Source of the DNA: an uncultured bacterium
Lineage (GTDB): Bacteria; Myxococcota_A; Polyangia; Polyangiales; Houyiibacteriaceae
Direction: 5' to 3'
NCBI GenBank assembly: GCA_938024995.1
Contig: CALJDU010000019.1
Span: 62,001 to 126,000 of the forward strand
Length of the DNA stretch: 64,000 nucleotides
The position numbers and the translations under genes were made by a program. The notes below the pieces were generated by a model that saw only the letters and a program-made list of their open reading frames with translations, was not told the origin of the DNA and ran no database searches. Shown in pieces: positions 1-6,576 of this stretch (position 1 is its first letter; every line of letters begins with the position of its first letter).

Positions 1-921
1 AAGCTCGACATCGACATGAAGACGCTCCGGATCGCGGTGCCGCTCTTCAACATCTTCATCCCGAAGATCAAGCTGAAGGCCATCTACCAAGAGGTCGGCG
101 AAGCGCTTACGCGCGAGCTCAACTATGAGCGCGAAGCGGAGCACACCCGGATCATCGGGAAGAACCTCACGGGCGTGCCTTACGTCCACGTGCCCAAGGT
201 CCTCGATGACTACACGACAGGCTCCGTGATCTGCACGACTTGGTTTGATGGCGAGAAGGTCAGCAAGCGAAAGCAGATCATGGCGGCGGGGCTCGACCTG
301 CACGAGCTGATCAACATCATCATCTACGCCTACACGCGGATGATTTTTGCTGACGGCGTCTTCCAGTCCGACCCTCACCCCGGCAACCTGCTCTACAACG
401 TTGACGAAGATGGCGACCCGATCTTGTGCATCTTGGACTTCGGTCAGGTGAAGATGCTGCCGCCGGACTTTCAGAGCGCGCTCATGATGTCGGCGATGGC
501 GTTCATGGGGCGTGACGTTCGCGGCTTCGAAAAATCGCTCGTCGACCTTGGGTTGGTCAGCGCGAAGGACGCCGAGCGCGCCCGTCCGCTGCTCGAGAAG
601 TTCTTCGATGAGTACTTCGAGCTCTCCCCGGCCGACCTGCAGAAGCTTGACCTGCGTCAGGTCGGCGAAGACGTAAAAGCGTTGATCGATGACATCGACG
701 GCATCCACATCCCAACCGATCTGGTGCTCTACGGGCGAACGTTCTCGCTCCTCGCAGGCGTCGTTACTCAGCTCGACCGAAACGTGAACGGCCTGATGCT
801 CGCTCGCCCGATGATCATGCAGGCGCTGACGAACCCGGCGAAGCTGACGATGCCAGGGTACGAAGCGCGCGCCGAAGCGAAGAACGCGAAAACGCCCGCG
901 CCGGTAAGCGCGAGCGTTTAG
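1..921 (+). CDS. ABC1/UbiB-family atypical kinase, C-terminal part (gene cut by window start)
   Basis: The frame is open from base 1, so this is the 3' portion of a gene entering from the left; 306 codons are visible and the N-terminal KxGQ region typical of the family lies outside. Visible kinase landmarks are ELNYEREAEH (the family's ExD-type motif region), FQSDPHPGN (catalytic-loop equivalent, about bases 363-390) and ILDFGQ (DFG-type metal-binding motif, about 430-447). Members (UbiB, AarF, ADCK) are membrane-associated ATPases/kinases linked to quinone or lipid metabolism. The C-terminus lacks the pair of obvious membrane helices seen in some UbiB proteins and ends in an Ala/Lys-rich tail. 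The family call is firm. The substrate is unknown and nothing nearby suggests ubiquinone synthesis. Confidence 0.9.
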   Translation, partial: KLDIDMKTLRIAVPLFNIFIPKIKLKAIYQEVGEALTRELNYEREAEHTRIIGKNLTGVPYVHVPKVLDDYTTGSVICTTWFDGEKVSKRKQIMAAGLDLHELINIIIYAYTRMIFADGVFQSDPHPGNLLYNVDEDGDPILCILDFGQVKMLPPDFQSALMMSAMAFMGRDVRGFEKSLVDLGLVSAKDAERARPLLEKFFDEYFELSPADLQKLDLRQVGEDVKALIDDIDGIHIPTDLVLYGRTFSLLAGVVTQLDRNVNGLMLARPMIMQALTNPAKLTMPGYEARAEAKNAKTPAPVSASV

Positions 922-1002
922 GTACGCTTCCTCCGTTTGCGGACGGCGGACGTTAGAAGCCCGCGAACAGAGCGCTCGCGCGCTACAGCGCTGAACCGTG
1001 TC

Positions 1003-1024
1003 GCTGGTCAACCGATTGACCAGC
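1003..1024. promoter_or_regulatory. Inverted repeat GCTGGTCA-N6-TGACCAGC, copy 1 (candidate enhancer-binding site)
   Basis: Perfect 8-bp arms (1003-1010 and 1017-1024) are separated by ACCGAT; the symmetry extends one more base pair inward and one outward. The same arms with the same 6-bp gap but a different spacer recur at 6105-6126. Conserved half-sites with an unconserved spacer suggest a dimeric protein site rather than a terminator, and no T-run follows. The centre is about 120 bp upstream of the start site predicted from the sigma-54-like element at 1107-1122. Confidence 0.6.
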
Positions 1025-1106
1025 GATAGAGACCGCCCACGAAGCACCTCGGGTCACGTGACTGGGAAACGTCGCGTTTATAGGCGGATCGCGCCGTACG
1101 AGTCGT

Positions 1107-1122
1107 TGGCGCGCATCGTGCG
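1107..1122 (+). promoter_or_regulatory. Candidate sigma-54 promoter for the lipoprotein operon
   Basis: TGGCGC-N5-GTGCG has the obligatory GG (1108-1109) and GC (1120-1121) separated by ten bases, as in the -24/-12 consensus TGGCAC-N5-TTGCA, but with three mismatches. The predicted start is near 1133, giving a leader of about 13 bases that just includes the AGGAGG ribosome site. It is weaker than the element at 6189-6204. Its credibility rests on the inverted repeat upstream. The rest of 922-1145 holds a palindrome GTCACGTGAC (1053-1062) and nothing else I recognise. Confidence 0.4.
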
Positions 1123-1135
1123 ATGTCTCGTGACC

Positions 1136-1141
1136 AGGAGG
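1136..1141 (+). promoter_or_regulatory. Strong ribosome binding site AGGAGG
   Basis: A full AGGAGG lies four bases before the ATG at 1146. It fixes the start of the first lipoprotein gene and stands out because many genes in this window have no Shine-Dalgarno sequence. Confidence 0.8.
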
Positions 1142-1145
1142 TTCT

Positions 1146-1865
1146 ATGAAGAAACGAACTCGGTCACTCACCCTACTTATCGCGCTCTCATTGAGTACGG
1201 CGTGCATCGATCACGCTCAAATCGACGCTGACGATCACCTCGTCGCAACCGACCTGGTGGAGGCCACGCCAGACGAGCACGCGCGGCGGCTGTTCGCGAT
1301 GTCCGCTGCGGAGCAAAGTGGCGACGCGCTGCCGGAGAGCTTGGTGGCGGGCGCTGAAGGCCTCGACTATCTCGCTTGGACGGCCGCAGTTGCCAACTCG
1401 TATGTCGATGCATGCGACGAACTGGGGCGCGCCCCCAATGACGTCGAGCCGGCGGTTCTCGAGCTCGCCGCAAACCTCAGAGCGGCCGAGTACGACCGCC
1501 TTCGAAGTTGTGTTTCGCGGGTGGCTGGAGACGAAGTCGGAAGCTGCTTTGGCGTCTCGGTCGAACAGAATATTCCTCCAGCAGGCGGCGCTGCGGGAGG
1601 CGCGGCAGGGGGCGGTTGGGGCGGTCCCGTGGTCCTTCTCGCGTGGGTCATCGCGAGCGAGGTCGTCGGCAGCGTCGCCGATGACACTGGCTACTACTCG
1701 GACCCCGAGGTCCTCAACGAGGCCGGAAACTCAAACACTCGCGCGCAGCTCGAGCGGATGCGTTCCGACAGGACGCTTGAGTCCACGACTCGGCTGCAAG
1801 ACGGAAACGACAAACTCATTGAAGAGATGCTCCGACGCCGAGCGAACTCTGGTCGACTCCGATAG
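1146..1865 (+). CDS. Predicted lipoprotein of unknown function, first of three in tandem
   Basis: A 239-aa protein with a lipoprotein signal: basic start, hydrophobic stretch and a lipobox ending at Cys20 (LSTAC). The mature part is acidic and helical. Near residues 118-133 there is a Cys pair (SCVS...GSC), then a Gly/Ala-rich stretch (about 146-160) and a hydrophobic segment (about 161-178) that may be a membrane helix, followed by a charged tail. The second gene of the set (1914-2717) repeats this order, including the Cys pair and Gly/Ala run before a hydrophobic segment, so the two look like divergent paralogues. It is first in the cluster and probably under the sigma-54-like promoter. I do not recognise a family and propose no function beyond an envelope location. 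Confidence 0.8.
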   Translation: MKKRTRSLTLLIALSLSTACIDHAQIDADDHLVATDLVEATPDEHARRLFAMSAAEQSGDALPESLVAGAEGLDYLAWTAAVANSYVDACDELGRAPNDVEPAVLELAANLRAAEYDRLRSCVSRVAGDEVGSCFGVSVEQNIPPAGGAAGGAAGGGWGGPVVLLAWVIASEVVGSVADDTGYYSDPEVLNEAGNSNTRAQLERMRSDRTLESTTRLQDGNDKLIEEMLRRRANSGRLR

Positions 1866-1913
1866 CCCAAATAGTAACACTGAAAAGCTAATAGAAATCG
1901 AAAGAAGAATACG

Positions 1914-2717
1914 ATGAACTCCCTCAAAGATACTCGAATCGCTGCGTTTCTTGCGTTGATCCTGTCGGCGTGTACCGCGGGGCTTACGCCCACCGCCGGC
2001 GAGCAAGCCGCGGCGTACTACAACGCTTCCCAGTACGAGTCGATCGCGGACTCGATTATGGATACGTCGTCTGGCGAAGATCCGTTCGGTGCGCTCTCGG
2101 ACTCACAAGTGGACATGGTCTCCGCGTCGCAACTCGCGGCCGCGCGGACGCTCACCATTTTGCGCGATCGCGGCGTGAACATCCCCAGCGTTGAGGACCC
2201 CATCGTGTTGGTCGATCGTCACCTTAGCGGTGAGGTGCTTCCGAGGGATCAGCAGGCCTTTTGCATCGCGTTCCTCGAGCTGTTTCACGAAGTTCTCAGC
2301 TTCACACTGGCCGACTTCTCCGCGTGCGTTTCTGAAGGAGCCGCGAACGTTGTCGCGTGTGCTCTCGCGCGGCGCGACTTCGGTTCCGGGATGACCGCTG
2401 GTGCTGGTGCCGGGGGAGCGGCTGGTCCAGCGGAGCAGTGGATCCTGACCGCGATCGTCGTCGTCGTCATCATCGTGATCGTCGCGGTCACGAGCCATAA
2501 CGCTGGTCGCGACCGCGCCCGTGCTGAGGCCGCCGCCGCCGCCGCCGCCGCGGACAACGAGACGATGCACAACGACACGCGTGAGTGTGTCGATCGCAAC
2601 GCTGCAGATATTCAGCAAATCCTGCTCATTCTTCGGAATAACGAGCTGGATGATGAAGAGCGAGATCGTCGTATCGACGAGATTCTTGAGCAGATGAACA
2701 GAGGTTGTTCGGAGTGA
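1914..2717 (+). CDS. Predicted lipoprotein with transmembrane segment and Ala-rich coiled tail, second of three
   Basis: A 267-aa protein with lipobox LSAC (Cys20). Residues about 115-150 carry Cys residues in a pattern (ACVS...VAC) resembling the preceding protein. A Gly/Ala run (about 160-173) then precedes a strong hydrophobic helix of Val and Ile (about 178-194). Next comes an Ala-rich segment encoded by tandem GCC codons near 2529-2546, and a highly charged, probably coiled-coil C-terminus. A lipid anchor plus an internal helix suggests attachment at both ends. It lies 48 bases after the previous gene, across an unusually A+T-rich spacer with only a weak purine-rich ribosome site. Function unknown. 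Confidence 0.8.
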   Translation: MNSLKDTRIAAFLALILSACTAGLTPTAGEQAAAYYNASQYESIADSIMDTSSGEDPFGALSDSQVDMVSASQLAAARTLTILRDRGVNIPSVEDPIVLVDRHLSGEVLPRDQQAFCIAFLELFHEVLSFTLADFSACVSEGAANVVACALARRDFGSGMTAGAGAGGAAGPAEQWILTAIVVVVIIVIVAVTSHNAGRDRARAEAAAAAAAADNETMHNDTRECVDRNAADIQQILLILRNNELDDEERDRRIDEILEQMNRGCSE

Positions 2718-2749
2718 AAATGATCATGGATATGAAAGGGAACAATAAG

Positions 2750-3613
2750 ATGAAACGTATCACCCAGGTGCTCGCGTTGGCGATCGCAGTCGGATGTACC
2801 GCCGGCGGACCTGTCCTCAGCGGCGATGAGCAAGACGTCGACTTCGAAGCCGCGTTCGACGCGTACTACGAGGCGCTGATCGCGAACGGAGACGACCCGA
2901 CGCGTGCGCTCGCTGCGCTAGAGCAGAGCCACCCCGGCGACTACTCTGAACCTGGCGAGTTTGAAGTCGCGTGGGAGATCAGCGAGGCGGCGAACGAGTT
3001 TCTCCATCAGAACCCCGAGCACGCGGACGTCTTGAGCCAAGCGGACGCAGGTCGCCGCGTCGACACGGAGCAGCTCGCTGACGCCCGCGCTGCCCTGGTC
3101 GCGTTCGTTCGCGAAGGTTACGCGAGCTATCTCGTTCATCGCGCCGAGGTCATCGATTCACTCGGCGGTGAGCAGAACAACATCATCCGCATCATCATCC
3201 GGCGGATTCGAGTCATTCGCCCGCCCGTGCGTCCGCCAGTTCGGCCGCCGCCTCCGGTGAAGCCCCCGCCGAAGCCCTGGTTCCGGAAGCCGGAGGTCGT
3301 GTTGCCCATCGCGATCGCGGCAGGTTCACTCGCCGTCAACGTGGAAGGTTGTCGGCAGAACATGGATGATGATGAGGAATGCGACGACACGCCGCCCGGA
3401 GGAACGGGCGGGGTTGATGACGGCGGCGGCGTCACTGTCATCACGTTGTCGAACGGTGAGACGATCCGCATCGAGCACGAGCCTCCAGGAGGAGACGACG
3501 GTGACGAGGGCGACGGGTCTGGCGCGGGCGACGGGTCGGGTGCGGGTGCTGGCTCGGGCGACGGTTCGGGCGCAGGTGCCGGTTCGGGCGCAGGTGCCGG
3601 TTCGGGCCGCTAA
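2750..3613 (+). CDS. Predicted lipoprotein with Pro-rich and Gly/Asp-rich regions, third of three
   Basis: A 287-aa protein. I start at ATG 2750 because it gives a compact signal ending in a lipobox Cys16 (AVGC) and has AAAGGGA about eight bases upstream; earlier in-frame starts (TTG 2705, ATG 2720) add a charged extension and overlap the previous gene. Order: signal, helical acidic region (20-140), basic Ile/Arg stretch, Pro/Arg repeats of the type RPPV (about 160-180), a short hydrophobic segment (about 185-205), an acidic linker, and a C-terminal tail of GSGAGDGSGAGAG repeats. The Pro-rich region suits spanning peptidoglycan or the periplasm (inference). A strong terminator follows. Confidence 0.78.
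   Translation: MKRITQVLALAIAVGCTAGGPVLSGDEQDVDFEAAFDAYYEALIANGDDPTRALAALEQSHPGDYSEPGEFEVAWEISEAANEFLHQNPEHADVLSQADAGRRVDTEQLADARAALVAFVREGYASYLVHRAEVIDSLGGEQNNIIRIIIRRIRVIRPPVRPPVRPPPPVKPPPKPWFRKPEVVLPIAIAAGSLAVNVEGCRQNMDDDEECDDTPPGGTGGVDDGGGVTVITLSNGETIRIEHEPPGGDDGDEGDGSGAGDGSGAGAGSGDGSGAGAGSGAGAGSGR
3510..3606 (+). repeat. In-frame tandem repeat coding for Gly/Ser/Ala/Asp tail
   Basis: Degenerate 12-18 bp units; two adjacent copies of an 18-bp unit (3563-3580 and 3581-3598) are identical and a partial third follows. It encodes the GSGAG-type tail of the third lipoprotein. Identical units imply recent slippage and possible length variation between strains. Confidence 0.75.
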
Positions 3614-3633
3614 CCGATGATCCGATGAACGCG

Positions 3634-3675
3634 ACAACACGAACGGGCGAACGTGCCCGTTCGTGTTGTGCTTTT
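3634..3675 (+). terminator. Strong intrinsic terminator after the lipoprotein operon
   Basis: Arms 3634-3648 and 3655-3669 form a perfect 15-bp stem with a 6-base loop, followed by a short T-run (3672-3675). It is the longest perfect hairpin I found in an intergenic region here. It separates the three lipoproteins from the protease gene. Confidence 0.8.
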
Positions 3676-3746
3676 CGTTAGGCCAGCGATGGACGGTCCA
3701 GACCGTCCCGCGGTCGCATCCACATTCCACCCCCCAAACACTCGCC

Positions 3747-4664
3747 ATGACCACATCACACATTATCTCGCTCTCCTGTCTCCTGATGACGATCCAAGCG
3801 TGCGCGTCGGCGGTTCCCAGGGATGCAGATGCGCTCCCGTGCATCCCGTACGAAACGCGCTGCGTCAGCCTCACGACGATGAGCGAGTGCACCGCAGACG
3901 GTCTCTCTCGCGACGTGATCGCGTGCGACGCCGGCGACGTTTGTCTCTCCGACGTTCCTGGTGCGCATTGCGAGCCGCAGGCTCCACGACGAACTGTGCA
4001 GGAGAACCTCGACGCGACCATGAGCGTCCAGTTCTTCGGTGTCCCTGCGTGTACAGGGGTGCTGGTCGCGGATGATGTTGTCCTTACCAACGAGCATTGC
4101 TGCCGGGACGCGGACTGTTCGATGGCGAGCGTCGTTGCGCGCTATCGCTCGTTTGAGTCCGGCTCACCGGACGATGTATTTGAGGTGCAAGAGGTCATCG
4201 GTATCTGGCCCGAGTACGATGCGGTCGCGCTTCGTGTCTCCGACGAGCTCGGCGAACGACACCGTCCCGTCGCGTTCGCGGCGCCTCGTCGTGATCGGTA
4301 TGTAGGCGAGACGATTTACCTTCCCGGGCACCCGAGCGGCCGACCGCTGGAGACCACGCTCGGCTTCCTTCTTCACTACGATAGCGAGGTGACGTTCTCG
4401 TACCTCTCGGGTCCGCGGACGAAGAACGAACAGGTCTTCTCGTCTGCTTCGGCGCGGCCGGGCTCGAGCGGGTCACCCGTGTTCTTGCTCGAGACTGGCG
4501 AACTTGTCGCGCTTCACCATTCGGGCGGGCTCGACCCGACCGAGATCGGACTGAGCGAAGATGCGACGGACGGCTTTACCTCTCTGTTGGCGGCAACCGT
4601 GGCGCCGACGATCGAGGACGCCCTGCGAGCGGTCGGAGTCATGACGGTGTCGCGGCACCGGTGA
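3747..4664 (+). CDS. Secreted trypsin-like serine protease, predicted lipoprotein
   Basis: A 305-aa protein. The ATG at 3747 gives a clean signal with a lipobox-like end at Cys19 (TIQAC); the upstream in-frame codon at 3663 lies inside the terminator hairpin and was rejected. A Cys-rich module (about residues 32-75) precedes a chymotrypsin-fold domain. The triad reads His117 in LTNEHC, Asp158 in YDAVAL and Ser241 in GSSGSPV, the order and spacing of glutamyl-endopeptidase/V8-like (Trypsin_2) enzymes. Neighbouring envelope lipoproteins are possible substrates or partners, which is only inference. No Shine-Dalgarno sequence or -10 box is evident, so its promoter is unknown. Confidence 0.88.
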   Translation: MTTSHIISLSCLLMTIQACASAVPRDADALPCIPYETRCVSLTTMSECTADGLSRDVIACDAGDVCLSDVPGAHCEPQAPRRTVQENLDATMSVQFFGVPACTGVLVADDVVLTNEHCCRDADCSMASVVARYRSFESGSPDDVFEVQEVIGIWPEYDAVALRVSDELGERHRPVAFAAPRRDRYVGETIYLPGHPSGRPLETTLGFLLHYDSEVTFSYLSGPRTKNEQVFSSASARPGSSGSPVFLLETGELVALHHSGGLDPTEIGLSEDATDGFTSLLAATVAPTIEDALRAVGVMTVSRHR

Positions 4665-4687
4665 TCCCCGCTGAGCTCGGAGAATGC

Positions 4688-4693
4688 TAAGGT
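4688..4693 (+). promoter_or_regulatory. -10-like box TAAGGT, 8 bases before the FHA activator start
   Basis: A TAnnnT hexamer is followed by eight bases and ATG 4702, so the transcript would be leaderless. It favours ATG 4702 over ATG 4684. Confidence 0.4.
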
Positions 4694-4701
4694 CGTGGCT
4701 G

Positions 4702-6105
4702 ATGGAAGATGGTGGCACGCGACGTCTCGATCCCGAGCGCGTCGACACCTGGCGCGACCACGGCCGACTGGTGAGCGCTGACGGCGTCGAGATCTCTGTA
4801 ACGGAGAAACGCGTCATCGTGGGGCGCGCTCCAGGCTGCGACCTCGTCCTGGGCGACGCGCGCGTCTCCGCGACGCATCTTGAGTTTTGGTCATCGCAAC
4901 ACGGCGTGCACGTACGCGACCTCGACACGACCAACGGGACCTATTTGGGCCCAGTTCGGATTCACGAAGCGGTGTTGGCGGACGGAACGACGCTCGCGCT
5001 CGGTGGCCCCGAAGGGCCGACCATCGCGTTTCGCTATGACGACATCCCGAAGCGTGTCGAGACTCCGCCGGACGCCGCGCGCTTTGAGCGGCTCGTCGGC
5101 GGCTCGCTCCCGATGCGCGCCCTCTACGCGGATCTCGCGCAGCTCGCCCCCACTGACATCAATCTCCTCATCGAAGGCGAGACCGGGACCGGCAAAGAAG
5201 AAGTCGCGCGTTCGATTCACGCCGCCAGCAACCGCGCGGACGGCCCCTTCATCGTCGTAGATTGCGGCGCGCTCGCACCGGCGCTGCTCGAGAGCTTGCT
5301 CTTCGGTCATGAGAAAGGCGCGTTCAGCGGCGCGAGTGAGCGCAAGATCGGATTGGCCGAGGCCGCGGATGGCGGCACCTTGTTTTTGGACGAGCTCGGT
5401 GAGCTTCCGCCGGAGGCGCAGACCCGGCTCTTGCGGCTGCTCGAAGCGCGCACCGTGCGACGGGTCGGCAGCACGACCGAGAAGCGCATCGACATCCGCG
5501 TTGTCTCCGCGACGCATCGCGACATCCCGCAGATGATCAGCGGAGGCACGTTTCGCTCCGACCTCTTTTTCCGGCTCGCCGCGGCGCGCCTGGTCGTCCC
5601 GCCGCTTCGTGATCGCCGGGACGACATCCCCTTGCTGGTGGACACTTTGCTCGAGCGCTTGGACTTCACGCCGCGGCCCGTGGTGACCCAAGACGCGCTC
5701 GATGCGCTGTGTCGGCGCGAGTACGTCGGGAACGTTCGCGAGCTCCGTAATGTTCTGGAGGTCGCCCGCGCGCTGAGCGGCGGGGCCATCGACGCGAAGT
5801 CGGTGCAGCGTCGCTCGGCCTACGAACGCATCTCCGCCGCGCCCGCCGTGGGCGCCCCAAAACCCGTCCGTACCGCGCCTGAGCATGACGCCCTGTGGAG
5901 CGGACATCTCGGGCTCTTTCGTGAAGAGAAGGTGCTGGTCGTCGACCGGTTTGAGCGCGCCTACCTGGAGCGTCTTCACAAAGAGCACGCGGGCAACCTC
6001 ACTCACGCAGCGGCAGCGGCCGGGATCGAGCGGCATCACCTGCGGAAGCTGCTCCGAAAGCACGGGATCATCGCGCCCGCGAAGAAGCGAACGAAGGCCG
6101 AGTAG
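4702..6105 (+). CDS. FHA-domain sigma-54-dependent transcriptional activator (enhancer-binding protein)
   Basis: A 467-aa protein. The N-terminal FHA domain has the phosphothreonine-binding landmarks GR (41-42), SATH (56-59) and NGT (78-80). The central AAA+ domain has Walker A GETGTGKE (159-166), the sigma-54-contacting loop as GAFSGA (206-211, Ser for the usual Thr) and Walker B GTLFLDEL (225-232). A Fis-type helix-turn-helix sits at the C-terminus (NLTHAAAAAGI region). There is no receiver domain, so the input is presumably binding of a phosphothreonine protein, as known for FHA-type activators in myxobacteria. It lies between two gene groups that each have a sigma-54-like promoter and a shared inverted repeat, and three Ser/Thr kinases follow. 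I chose ATG 4702; ATG 4684 is in frame. Confidence 0.93.
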   Translation: MEDGGTRRLDPERVDTWRDHGRLVSADGVEISVTEKRVIVGRAPGCDLVLGDARVSATHLEFWSSQHGVHVRDLDTTNGTYLGPVRIHEAVLADGTTLALGGPEGPTIAFRYDDIPKRVETPPDAARFERLVGGSLPMRALYADLAQLAPTDINLLIEGETGTGKEEVARSIHAASNRADGPFIVVDCGALAPALLESLLFGHEKGAFSGASERKIGLAEAADGGTLFLDELGELPPEAQTRLLRLLEARTVRRVGSTTEKRIDIRVVSATHRDIPQMISGGTFRSDLFFRLAAARLVVPPLRDRRDDIPLLVDTLLERLDFTPRPVVTQDALDALCRREYVGNVRELRNVLEVARALSGGAIDAKSVQRRSAYERISAAPAVGAPKPVRTAPEHDALWSGHLGLFREEKVLVVDRFERAYLERLHKEHAGNLTHAAAAAGIERHHLRKLLRKHGIIAPAKKRTKAE

Positions 6106-6126
6106 CTGGTCACTGCGCTGACCAGC
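6105..6126. promoter_or_regulatory. Inverted repeat GCTGGTCA-N6-TGACCAGC, copy 2 (candidate enhancer-binding site)
   Basis: Arms 6105-6112 and 6119-6126 are identical to those at 1003-1024; the spacer CTGCGC is unrelated. It starts on the last base of the activator's TAG stop codon. Its centre is about 100 bp upstream of the start site predicted from the sigma-54 promoter at 6189-6204, a usual place for an activator site. I found no third full copy in the window, only isolated half-sites inside genes. Confidence 0.7.
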
Positions 6127-6188
6127 GCGGGTGTCCGAAGTCGAGTTGCTCAGTGCACACAAGCGTCCTGAATCGCGGCGAGCAGTGC

Positions 6189-6204
6189 TGGCACCACGGT
6201 TGCA
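6189..6204 (+). promoter_or_regulatory. Sigma-54 promoter, near-consensus
   Basis: TGGCAC (6189-6194), five bases, TTGCA (6200-6204). GG (6190-6191) and GC (6202-6203) are exactly ten bases apart and a pyrimidine precedes the first T. The predicted start is near 6215, two bases before the GTG of the next gene, so the mRNA would be almost leaderless. It drives the operon beginning at 6217. Confidence 0.75.
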
Positions 6205-6216
6205 AAGTGTCGTGAC

Positions 6217-6576
6217 GTGACACGCGTACTTCCAACCTTGGCTCTGTTGCTCTTGATGGGCTGTGTCGCTGACTCCCAGCTCGTCACCATCGACGCGCTA
6301 CCTGAGGTGCGGCGCGATGCTCGATCGCTTGAGCTCATCGTGACGCATGGTGGGGCGTTGGTTCACACGGAGCGCTACACGATTCCGCACGACGGCGAGT
6401 TCCCGTTCCTCTTCGCGCTCTCGCATGCAAACGAAGAGCAGCTCAGCGTCCGGGTCTATGCTGAAGATGGGGAAGAACCGATCGCGCGCGGTTCGCTCCG
6501 GTTGAGCGTGGGCGATGATGCGCCCCCGAGAATGGTCCTCGTTCCAGATCACTGGGAGCGCGGCGATGATGTGTGA
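6217..6576 (+). CDS. Small predicted lipoprotein, first gene of the sigma-54-linked kinase island
   Basis: A 119-aa protein starting at GTG, with a lipoprotein signal and lipobox LMGC (Cys15). The mature part begins with a stretch (TIDALPEVRRDARSLELIV) that resembles the third gene of this operon (IDIDADDRVRREIGSLAITV), then a short all-beta-looking domain of about 85 residues. The two are therefore probably paralogues flanking the PEGA gene. The stop overlaps the next gene by 11 bases, a sign of translational coupling. There is no ribosome site, and the predicted sigma-54 start lies two bases upstream. Function unknown. Confidence 0.8.
   Translation: MTRVLPTLALLLLMGCVADSQLVTIDALPEVRRDARSLELIVTHGGALVHTERYTIPHDGEFPFLFALSHANEEQLSVRVYAEDGEEPIARGSLRLSVGDDAPPRMVLVPDHWERGDDV

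Noticed and set aside
1003..1024. Reading the inverted repeats at 1003 and 6105 as intrinsic terminators
   Set aside because: Neither is followed by a T-run, spacers differ while arms are identical, and copy 1 is about 80 bases past the previous stop. A protein-binding site explains this better, though termination is not excluded.
4891..6162. Long antisense open frames under real genes (also 7078-8031, 9763-11004, 13018-14037, 17455-18708, 18712-19893, 41890-43794)
   Set aside because: In high-G+C DNA antisense frames stay open by codon bias. Their translations are Arg/Ser/Ala-rich and lack motifs, while the opposite strand carries clear families.
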